Positions 1 through 9,184 of a stretch of 59,460 bases of DNA are shown here, one piece after another. A model generated the notes under the pieces. It did no database searches. It saw only the letters and a list, made by a program, of their open reading frames with translations, and was not told where the DNA came from. Every line of letters starts with the position of its first letter. Position 1 is the stretch's first letter. Source of the DNA: Nemertoderma westbladi (lineage: Eukaryota > Xenacoelomorpha > Nemertodermatida > Nemertodermatidae); contig JAUCBJ010004632.1 of assembly GCA_032718475.1 (NCBI GenBank), forward strand, positions 1 to 59,460, in the 5' to 3' direction. The translations under genes and the position numbers were made by a program.

Positions 1-830
1 AAACAGCATTTTCAACATGAATTTTAATGGAAATTAATTATTTTATAGTATAAGATAATTGTACTTAAAAATTACACAGCTGTAATCCCCAAACCCCATT
101 CCATTAGTAGTTTTTAATTAGTTCAAGTGATTTGCTTTAAGAAATGTGTTTAATGTGTTAATCTAAGCGTAATTAAGTTATCAAAATGCATCCCGTCACT
201 CTATACTTCCAGGTCCCTCATTCCTTGGCATACTTGCTATTGCCTATTGTCGTTGGGAACCAGTCCAATCACCTCAGCACCACTATTTGGCAACGGGTAA
301 TTACATCTATAGGACATAGGCAGGCACTACTAGTGTAAGGTGCCATAATAATAAGCCAGCTTGCTTATTATTTATCTCGCAAAATGATTGCCCGAGTTTT
401 TAATCGTGATTCTTTAGAATAATAATTAGCTAAATTGTTTCGTTGAGGTGTTAGGCATGATAAATTAATATTTCAGCATCTATACTATCGGCTTAAGGTA
501 AGTTTTAATATTTTTTTTTACAAATTGGGTCGCCTTTATGCCTAAAATTTAAAATTGTATTTCCCGTTGCCGTTTCACACACAAATCCTCTGTGCGCCTT
601 TGGGTTGGGGTGGTGCAGATTAAGAGGGGGGTTGAAGGGGGAAGTTTCCTCTCTTCTTTGATTTATTCTTATTCTGTTATTGGCGGTTTGGTTAAATTTC
701 TTAAATTCCGCTTTTGGGATAGAATAATTGCTCAATTTTAATCTGTATCTGATAACTGAGCCTCGTGCTGCGCGAAGGCCGCACGAACATACAGAGTACA
801 GAGTAGGTACCCATAACTGTATAACATACA
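1..830. repeat. Dispersed repeat, copy A (cut by window start)
   Basis: About positions 60-240 align closely with about 53890-54080 (shared blocks include the stretches around 110-160 and 195-225), and both copies end in a related block with the core CTGCGCGA-GGCC-CACGA (near 768-790 here, 54350-54375 there). The same terminal block also occurs at 45752-45775. The left end lies outside the window. No coding capacity was recognised. It is probably a non-autonomous DNA transposon, but only one end is visible. Confidence 0.6.
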
Positions 831-1100
831 TTAATTACCTAAAATCAGTCTACATAAATAATATCAATATCTCATTATCTCATCTATCTGCGTGATAGAT
901 GACTGGCGGAGTCCAGACTTTGGACTGAAGAGACTGGTGACGCTGACTTCTAGACATAAGCCCTATTGGAATAAACAAAACATAGACATATTGACCGTTT
1001 CCGCTTCCGGTAGCCTAACGATTCTGTAGACTGTTGTAGGAGGAGTAAGCCTACTGTATACTGCCAGTACTGCAGTATTGGTACTTTTACTGTTTTAATA

Positions 1101-3488
1101 ATGAATGGTCAAGGAGTTAGAGAGGGACACAACTTTAGGAACGTAAGAAGAACACCGACTGTGGATTTGGACTACTCCGTCCCCTCCGATGAAGAAGACG
1201 CATCGAATAGCCTTACAGTTACAATATCCAACAATCCAGGGGAAGCCAATAAAACCAGGAAACCTCATTCGCTGCGGAGTCGTCCCAAAATAAAGGCGGT
1301 TTTCCGGGAATCCTTACACAATATGGTCCGCCGGATGGATATCGATAATCGGAACATATCGACTCGTTACGCTCAACGCCAAGCGGAACACCCGCCCTCC
1401 AACGAGGAACAGTCTCTCCCAATCGCTTTGGAACACGCCACCAAACCTTACGACATCACTAACGTGTCTATATGCGGTGTCATATCAGGTTGCCAAGTAA
1501 CCGTTTGTTTACACAACAAACAGACGGAAATTGAAGACTTAAACTCCTTAATGATGACGCATTTCCGTAAGAATAACTTTGAGGATCCTTTTCAAATTAA
1601 CCCGGAAGATTTCGTTATATTTTACGACTCTCGGGAGGACCAGGTTTACCGAGCGGCTATAGAGGGATTAAATCGGGATTCCGCCACGGCTCTAATCTTC
1701 TTCCTAGACTACGGGATCTCGGACGAGGTCGATCTGTTCTTGCGAGATTCGACGACCTCGTTGGTGCGATACCCGGATCGTTTCACCGACTTCCTCCCGT
1801 TCCAGTCGATCCAGTGTCTCCTCGACGGATTCCGGGGGTACGAGTCGGACCCAGACATCGTTGATGGACTCAACCGAGTCGCCGAGGAGGTCGTCGGTCT
1901 CAGGGTCCTGGAGGAACGAACCGACGGTCTCCTCCTCGTTTTGTGTCTCGATTGTGATGGAGTCGCTCTAACTCCCGAAGATCTTACGTATTACATTCAG
2001 GCGGCAGAAACTCCTGATCGGAGATCCCACGGTGTATTAAATGAGTATTCTAGAACGGAAAGTCCGATTCCGAAGAAGTTAACCAACAGTTGTCGCAGCG
2101 TCCGTCGCAATTTATCTTTACCTGAGGACGACCATGCCCCCCTCACCTCCCCTGCCCCCCTCACTTCCCCTGCCTCCCTCACCTCCCCTGCTCCCCTCAC
2201 CTCCCCTGCCCCCTTTGTCTCTCCCAGTTCCCCCCTCGCCTCTCCTGCCCCCCTCCTCCCTCCCCCTACCCCCAACCTCCCCCTACCCTCCCCTTGCATC
2301 CTCCCCTCCACAGGGGAACCATTCCCCGCTCTCGTCTCCGCCATCGATCCCGACCGCGGTACATTCCACCTCCAACCCCTTGAGAACCCTTCCTCCCCCC
2401 GCAACACGACGACCGACACCCTCAACCGAACGATGTCGGACTTCTACTCGACATCCCGATCGCCCCTAACCGATCCCGATTACGACATCCTTGCCGCTCA
2501 CAAATCAACCTCCCTCGGCGGTACAACCACCTACAGGCGCGTCATCATAACAGACCCACTAACCGATACCCTAACCATAAACTACCTAGACTACGGTAAC
2601 TCCGCTTGTGTTCCTCTCTCCGAACTGCGTGCCGTCTCCGGGTTGTTAACCCCCAGTATCTACTTGCAACCCGCACTGTGCGCCGAGTGCTGTCTAACCG
2701 CCCCGTGGCGACCCGAGTACTACACCGCGTTCAGCCGCTTCCTCGGCCGTTCCGTGACCGCTCGCGCCGTTAACCCGTCGTTACGTCCCTGTATGGTGGA
2801 ACTCTTCTACACAGACGAGACAACCAACGAGTTAGTCGCCCTCCTCGGCGATCTATTAACCCCGATCGCGATCCACGTTGACAAACTCCCGAGGATGATT
2901 CCTCCTAGACTCGGGGAGTTTATGGATGTTAATGTTCCTTATGTTGGAGATCCTGATAATATTTGGGTTCAACCGTTGCTTAATAACGAGGCTTATTGCG
3001 CGATGGAGGAGCGTTTGGGAGGTTTCTACGGGGATCAAACTAGCGGTCGACAGGTTAAGAGTGGTCTGTCTATAGGGAATGTTTACGTTGCGAGGCATTC
3101 AGACGGTAGATTCTATCGAGTCAAGGTAATTCGGATGGAGCGCGGCGTTGTGAGCGTCGGGTTTATCGATTACGGGGACGCGAGTTGCGTCTCGAGTTCT
3201 CGAGGGTTGTTTCATCTCGAGGCGGAGTTCGCGCGACTCCCGGCGCGAGCGGTTCGACTGCGGATCCTCGGCGTGGCCCCGGTGGCCCCCAGCTGGTCCG
3301 CCACCGCGGATCTATACGTTCGCGAGGCGCTGGAGGGCCGGCAGTTGGTAGTGGAGCCGATTGTGGTCGACGTAGAGACGCAACCGGCGTCCGTTACCGG
3401 CCGACTGTGGGACACCTCTGTCCCTGATCGGGACGTCAACGTTGGGGATTCGTTAGTGAAACTCGGGTTAGCTAGATCTGTTGATTAG
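1101..3488 (+). CDS. Multi-Tudor-domain protein, intronless, 795 aa
   Basis: Tudor domains bind methyl-arginine on Piwi proteins and scaffold germ-granule/piRNA complexes; that role is family knowledge, not shown here. Three modules are visible. Module 1, residues about 110-300, has the core FFLDYG at about 200-205. Module 2, about 405-600, has NYLDYGNS at about 494-501. Module 3, about 600-795, has GFIDYGD near 687-693, preceded by a GRFYRVKV strand. Between modules 1 and 2 lies a Pro/Ser linker (about 346-405) with repeated PLTSPA units, a likely site of length variation. No MYND, LOTUS or helicase domain is seen, so the TDRD subclass is unclear (TDRD1/4/6/7-like). The chosen ATG is the first after an in-frame TAG at 1011-1013. 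The reading frame is uninterrupted over 2.4 kb and ends just before a polyadenylation signal. Codon use is GC-rich in the middle and 3' parts compared with the flanks. Confidence 0.87.
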   Translation: MNGQGVREGHNFRNVRRTPTVDLDYSVPSDEEDASNSLTVTISNNPGEANKTRKPHSLRSRPKIKAVFRESLHNMVRRMDIDNRNISTRYAQRQAEHPPSNEEQSLPIALEHATKPYDITNVSICGVISGCQVTVCLHNKQTEIEDLNSLMMTHFRKNNFEDPFQINPEDFVIFYDSREDQVYRAAIEGLNRDSATALIFFLDYGISDEVDLFLRDSTTSLVRYPDRFTDFLPFQSIQCLLDGFRGYESDPDIVDGLNRVAEEVVGLRVLEERTDGLLLVLCLDCDGVALTPEDLTYYIQAAETPDRRSHGVLNEYSRTESPIPKKLTNSCRSVRRNLSLPEDDHAPLTSPAPLTSPASLTSPAPLTSPAPFVSPSSPLASPAPLLPPPTPNLPLPSPCILPSTGEPFPALVSAIDPDRGTFHLQPLENPSSPRNTTTDTLNRTMSDFYSTSRSPLTDPDYDILAAHKSTSLGGTTTYRRVIITDPLTDTLTINYLDYGNSACVPLSELRAVSGLLTPSIYLQPALCAECCLTAPWRPEYYTAFSRFLGRSVTARAVNPSLRPCMVELFYTDETTNELVALLGDLLTPIAIHVDKLPRMIPPRLGEFMDVNVPYVGDPDNIWVQPLLNNEAYCAMEERLGGFYGDQTSGRQVKSGLSIGNVYVARHSDGRFYRVKVIRMERGVVSVGFIDYGDASCVSSSRGLFHLEAEFARLPARAVRLRILGVAPVAPSWSATADLYVREALEGRQLVVEPIVVDVETQPASVTGRLWDTSVPDRDVNVGDSLVKLGLARSVD

Positions 3489-3532
3489 AACGATCGTAGC
3501 AGAACAGTGACAGAACAGAACAGTTGTACTAA

Positions 3533-3538
3533 AATAAA
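3533..3538 (+). promoter_or_regulatory. Polyadenylation signal AATAAA of the Tudor gene
   Basis: A canonical AATAAA lies about 45 nt after the stop codon of the Tudor protein. This supports a short 3' UTR and the end of that transcript. Confidence 0.6.
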
Positions 3539-3654
3539 GGCAACTCATCCCTTATAAAATAAGTCTTCCTTTCCTTTCCTGCCTTTAATTTACTAATAAT
3601 CAACTAATTTGTAATTTATTATTGTTGTTTTTGGATTATTCGAGTGGTTTTCAT

Positions 3655-3905
3655 ATTATTATAACTTTCGTTGGCCACAGTAATTAGGATTGAACTCAGT
3701 GGCTGCAGATGGGAGTCCATGAGGACGTAAATTAGGATATACAAGGTATCTCTTTGGTGGTATTCCCTTTTACCTGAGCCGGTAACGCCGTAGCGGAATG
3801 GTTTGAGTGTCAGCTTTCCAACCCGGAGGTCACCAGTTCGATCCCACTCGCAAGTTATTGCCAACTTTGCTAAATATGTGGCCAACGAATGTTATACTAA
3901 TTTGG
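3655..3905 (+). repeat. tRNA-like sequence between short inverted repeats (SINE or MITE)
   Basis: The tRNA-like core at about 3790-3850 has an A-box-like segment (TAGCGGAATGG) and a B-box-like segment (CAGTTCGATCCC). About 20-25 bp inverted repeats flank it: the block containing TTCGTTGGCCACA near 3668-3680 returns as its complement near 3879-3891. A diverged relative of the tRNA-like core is at about 52905-52990. Flanking inverted repeats are not typical of SINEs, so this could be a MITE that captured a tRNA sequence. It is not a functional tRNA gene because no clean acceptor stem can be drawn. Confidence 0.5.
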
Positions 3906-4952
3906 AAAGTACCTATTTATATATAAATAATGAAGTAAGCGATCTCGGGTTTTTCCAAATAATATTTGGAACTGCAGTTACATTGTAACTCCAGTGGACA
4001 ACATATCGCAATAAAACGGCGGGAACTAATATAGAGTTTTACTGCTCGAGATGAGTTCTTTACAAACAACGGTTCACATATATACCAATCAACTCGCTCT
4101 TGTATGCAATTAAAGTTTTTTCATCATTTTTGAGTAACATTTATGAATTAGAACTACTTGTGGATATAGTTACTTTACAATGTTCTGTTCATGTGGCTTT
4201 ATTTTCTCTCACTGTGTTTGTTCCTACGTAATATACCAGCCAACCACTCGGATCAGCGCACTTTATTAAACTGCAACTTTTACTTAAACTTTGGTTTAGT
4301 TTAGTTTAAACTTCAGTAGTTTACAAATGTAATGGTTAATCATCATTCGTGTTTTATTTGATTTTGTGCATTTAATATGTAATGTTAATATTTTTCGTAG
4401 AATAATTTCTAATTATTTGTTACAAAGTTGTGCAGTAAAACATTGATTATTCGCTTTACATTTAATTAGATATTTACATTACTACAGTATAGCCAATATC
4501 TCCTTTCCAATATTAGTAGTTACTATATTATACATAGTTAGTCAAACATAACTTAGTGTGAAGTAGAGTGCACTGCACGCAGTATAAAGAAAATAATTAG
4601 TGTAATTAATAATCGACTGTAGGGGGGTGGGTAATGCAAAATAAAAGATGAGATGGTTTCCTAAATGTAAATACTTTTATTTCACGAAACTGCTTACCTG
4701 TAGTTTTCGTGTATTTTATTATAAAAAATGTTATTTTTCTATCCTAATGTTACTAATGTTTAACCAAAACCATGTTGAGTTACTCAAAATTCTCGTGCGT
4801 TCGTGCAATCGATCTATACTAATTAATAGTTCTGTCGATGTTTGTCAATAGTATGCGACTTCAGTATTCATTTTAATATTGTGGTAATCAATTAACAAGT
4901 TAACGATTTTTATAGTTATAGGTATCTGATTGTTGCGTAGCCACTATAAGGG
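3906..4952. other. AT-rich intergenic stretch, no gene seen
   Basis: AT-rich sequence with stop codons in all frames and no recognisable protein similarity. No tandem repeat or inverted repeat stands out. Confidence 0.5.
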
Positions 4953-6863
4953 GGACATGAAAAAATAATACTAAACTGGAAGTTCGTATTTAGTAAAAAG
5001 GCTACCAATTAAAGTCATACCGAAATTGATGAAAATTTCACAAAATAAACTATATTACACAAATTTTAATAATGTGACCCAAAAAAAATGATTCAGCACC
5101 AAATAAAATAAAGTCACCCCAAATAAAATTATTCAAACACCAAAATAAATTTATCAACACCAACAATAATTATTCAACACCAAAAACAATTTTCACCAAA
5201 ATAAATAAAATGTTTCCCAAAACCAATTATTCACACCAAAATAAATGACAAAACTAAATGCAAATTTTCCCAAAATAAATACAAATATTCCCAAAATAAA
5301 TACAGAATCCCCCAAAATAAATACATATTCCCCCAAAATAAACGCTTATTCCCCCAAAATAAATGCTTATTCCCCTAAAATAATCAAATATTCTACAAAA
5401 ATAAATAGACTCTTACTTATATATAGACTATTGGTACGAGGATCGTTGGGTAAGTACAAGACAAAGACCCAATACTTTACTGTCCTTTGTGTACAAAACA
5501 AAGAGGTAAAGTCGCATTAAGTCCTAAAGAGCGTTAGGTCCCAAAGAGCGTTAGTCCTCTGCCATTTAAAGGAGCAGGTTACAGAGGCGTATTGGGGGAA
5601 CCAAAAAAATAAACGAAAGTTAACACATGTTACAAAATTATGCAGGTTACTTAATTGGGTCTTTGTTCTTTGTTTTGTACTCTGTATGTATAATCTGATT
5701 AAACATTTTGTTTGATTTATGGAAATAAATAATGAATGAATTTGAATATAATTATTTATTACATGGGAAAAAAGTAGAACTTTTTTTCAATATTCTCGAG
5801 GCATTTTATTTACCGAGCGTCAGTCAGCGAGGTTAATAAAGGGTCGAGGGAATATTGAAAAACAAATGTTCTACGTTTTTTTCCCATGTAATACCTAATT
5901 TTATTCTTAAATTGGTACCTTTCTGTTGCTCAACTCTTTAATATAAGACAGAGCGATATAGAGTTACAAAATAAATTGAACTGTAGTTTTTTACTATATT
6001 GCTTCCATAGTTACTGCGATTCAAATCATTCTTCTCTTCAACTCCTGATGCTGCCTTACTCAATGTCCAATAATTTAGTGTTCTCGAATATTTATTACGT
6101 AATAGAGAGCAGCTTAACAACAACATAAACCAATATAGGATATGGAGTTCCGTTTTGGAGTTCGCCACGCAGACACTTGCAAACCTTTTCTACGTCAATG
6201 CTCTTTCAATATATGTAATTAAATTTAAGAATTTCCACCAAAAATATTTTGTTTTACTTTTTTGCCGGGAAAAAAGTGTAATCCAATGCAATGCAATCAA
6301 TCCTATGGGTTACGTTTTTTCCCTAGCGAAAAAAGTGCCACTTTTTCTCCCGATTTTGGTCTAATTTTGAGCGAAAAAGTAACAATTTAAGAATAAAATT
6401 AATTTTCCATAAAATATTTGGTGCTGGAAGAATTGTTTTTGGTTGACAACTAAGTATTTTGGGGAGATTGAATAATTGTTTTTGGGGTATGAAGAATAAT
6501 TGTTTTTGAGGGAAAGAATAATTGTTTTTGGGGGGTGAATAATTGTTTTTTGGGGATGAATAATAGTTTTTGGGGGGTTAAATAATTGTTTTTGGGGGGT
6601 GAATAATTGTTTTTGGGTTATGAATAATTGTTTTTGAGGGAAAGAATAATTGTTTTTGGGGAGTGAATAATTGTTTTTGGGGGATAAATAATTGTTTTTG
6701 GCGAGAGAGATATTCAAAATTGGGGGGTGTAAATTGGTGCTACAAAAAAATATATTTGGTGCTAAATAATTTTCGTTGGTGTGAAATCATCTAATTTGGG
6801 GTGGCATTCAATTAGAGGCGTTTAGTAAACACGAAGTTCGTGTTTTTTTTATTTTTCATGTCC
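4953..6863. mobile_element. Foldback-like element with minisatellite arms
   Basis: The left end GGACATGAAAAA (4953) returns as its reverse complement at 6852-6863, and the similarity continues inward, through the AAGTTCGT and TTTAGTAAA blocks, into long arms. The left arm (about 5090-5400) is a tandem array of roughly 20-bp units such as CCCCAAAATAAATGCTTATT. The right arm (about 6420-6800) is the complementary type, roughly 12 units of GAATAATTGTTTTTGGGG. About 1 kb of unique sequence separates the arms and includes a hairpin element. Long inverted arms made of tandem repeats are the hallmark of foldback (FB-type) transposons. No transposase is encoded and no convincing target duplication was found, so the class is an inference. 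Confidence 0.6.
5758..5892. repeat. 135-bp hairpin MITE inside the foldback-like element
   Basis: An imperfect palindrome. ATTACATGGGAAAAAA at 5758-5773 returns as its complement at the right end (to 5892), with matching inner blocks GTAGAAC, TCAATATT and CTCGA. The loop is about 45 bp. A smaller similar hairpin, with GGGAAAAAAGTGTAA against TTACGTTTTTTCCC, lies near 6268-6325. Confidence 0.6.
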
Positions 6864-7892
6864 ATTTAGGGGCTCAGTTTACTGTTTTGTATTATTTAGC
6901 ACTACTTAAAAATGGAAATTATTAATAAATTTTTGTTTTGTAAATAATTTAACATTTTTTTTTAATAAGAAAACAAACGCGGAATATACAGGTAGCTCTA
7001 ATCGCAGAATACACCACTAAACACTTGTTATAAAGACAGAGACGGGGGTGGGGGTTTGTGGTAGAAACTATAGACGCAAACGTACCATCTCGTCGAATTA
7101 ATAATAAATTAAAGGAAAGTAACAAATTACAGTGACGCGTTATTCTAACCGAAACAATTCCCACGCCGTCGTCACCCAATTTCAGATTCATAGATAATAA
7201 TAAATTTATAGTTCTATAATTATTATAGCTCATAAATATAGTGAGGGTCACAACTGAGAACAAATTTAAAACAGCGTGTTTAGTGTTTACACTAGTGGAT
7301 CATCTGTTACTCTGTTTACGATTGCCTCAATTTACCTTGTTTATTTTATTATTTGTTACATACTGTGTTTTTTTGCAATTGCTACATGCCACCGGGCACC
7401 AAGTTCGTACCTCAAGGTGACGGACCCCTGAACCAACATAATGAATTCGAAACAACATAGAAGAAGGTAGAATTGAATAAGAAAAATGAAAGTAATTGAT
7501 TATCTACCTGTACCGGTAACGTGTCCTGCTCAAATGCTACAGTACCTATGTTCTTCGAAGTAAAGTTACTAGATTCTTAACATTAAAAGCATTATCATCT
7601 GACGTACCATACATAAGGTTCCACATTATATATTCATCTTGTAGCTGAACGGAGTTACTTACAACATAATAGTTAGTTCCATTTTCGTTTTCGAATTATA
7701 GTAACAACGCATTTTAGCACTGCCCAAAACGTTTTGATTGATACTTCAAGAATTAGATCAGTAGATACATGATACATCAGTACTGCAGTAGGCCAACATA
7801 GTTACGAAGACGACATTCATGACGTTACCGATTGTCCCATCCAGCCATCGTGCTGTCCTTCTGTTATCCGGTAGGTACGGTCAGACGGTACA
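6864..7892. other. Intergenic stretch, no gene seen
   Basis: AT-rich, with no recognised protein or RNA gene and only short open frames with no family resemblance. Confidence 0.45.
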
Positions 7893-7965
7893 GCGACAGC
7901 GGTTGTAGGTATAGCTGTATAGCCAGACAGCGGTCTTAGGTATAGCTGTATAGCCAGACAGCACA
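7893..7965. repeat. Two-copy tandem repeat of about 36 bp
   Basis: Two near-identical units sharing AGGTATAGCTGTATAGCC, followed by a third partial unit. Confidence 0.6.
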
Positions 7966-7984
7966 ACGGTACATTTACTAGGCT

Positions 7985-9048
7985 TTACATTTACTTGCTC
8001 GAATATGGTACAGTTGTATGGTCACCGTATCTTCAAAAGAATATCGAGCACATAGAACAAGTGCAACACCGCGCAACCCGTATGGTACCTTCACTACAGC
8101 ATCTGTCATATGAGGAGCGTCTTCGTTCACTTAAAATACCGACACTGATTTACAGACGAGCTAGAGCGGATATGATATCAACATACAAGTTTGTTCACAA
8201 ACTTGATAACGTAGACTATAGTAACTTTTTTGAACTCAGAAGCCAGCGTCACTCATATTCGACAAGAGGTTCATCACTGACATTGTACAAACGAAACACC
8301 GCGGGTCAACATCTGTTCCACACTAACAGTTTTGCGTCTCGTGTAATAAACTTATGGAATATGTTGGATGAGAATGTTGTTAATGCTCGAGATTTTCATG
8401 GTAATCCTTGTGTAAACTTATTTAAAAATCGTCTTGATTGTGCCATGAAGTCCAAAATGAATATTTATAGTGATATACCAGTTAGACAAGTTGCTACTGC
8501 CCAGTTTACATTCCATCGGTACTTATATTAAATTAAATTTTTCTTTTGTATCATTGTAATTACAATTTTTACTTAATTAAATATCAGGTTCTTTGTTTTT
8601 AATATTTTCATATGAAGTGCACAGTATTTTTTATTATTTTTATTATTTTTTATTTGTTTTTTTATATTATTGCATACATCGAAGTTTTTACTGTATCGTT
8701 CTTAATAGAAACATTTTAATCATAACGTGCCAACTAAATTTTTTTTTTATGTTTATTTTTTTTATTGCAATATGTAAAATTATCAACATTGTGATTTTTA
8801 CTTACAATCTACGTCGTATAATTTTGAACCCAACTATCTGATTATTGTTTATTTAAGTTTGTAATATGTTATATGTTTGTATTGTACCTATAATGTATGT
8901 AACTTACCTGCAGTACTTCATAAAAGAAATATACGCATATGCGTAGAATCCTTATAGATTTGCCAGTTCATTGTGTTTTATAAGAATTTATGTGCTGTAT
9001 GTATTAATTTTAATTTGCATTTGGCGTATAAACTAAACTAAACTAAAT
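7985..9048 (+). mobile_element. LINE 3' fragment (C-terminal RT region and 3' tail)
   Basis: A 5'-truncated non-LTR retrotransposon. An open frame at 7995-8531 encodes the typical region after the reverse transcriptase domain: LEYGTVVWSPY, QVQHRATRMV, LKIPTLIYRRARADM, and a C-terminal LFKNRLD block. The AT-rich 3' UTR runs to a short (TAAAC)n tail at about 9030-9048. A second, reverse-oriented and more decayed copy of the same family is at about 37740-38235. The clade is probably CR1/L2-like; this rests on general motif style only. Confidence 0.75.
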
Positions 9049-9184
9049 ACCGTTTATCGTTTTGATAGGTCACAGTAGGCCCTATGCAGTAGGTCAGTAC
9101 TGCAGTACCGGTAGGTGATAGCGTTATACTACATGACACTGTGATATAGCCCCTACTGCTGTACTGCCGTAATGCCCTAGCGCC

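Noticed and set aside
1997-2469. Frames overlapping the Pro/Ser-rich part of the Tudor gene on both strands
   Set aside because: Shadows of the C-rich repeat in the real coding frame.
5245-5520. 91-codon frame with PKIN repeats
   Set aside because: Translation of the left-arm minisatellite.
6361-6717. 118-codon frame rich in KNNYS repeats (minus strand)
   Set aside because: Translation of the foldback-arm minisatellite; no start context or homology.
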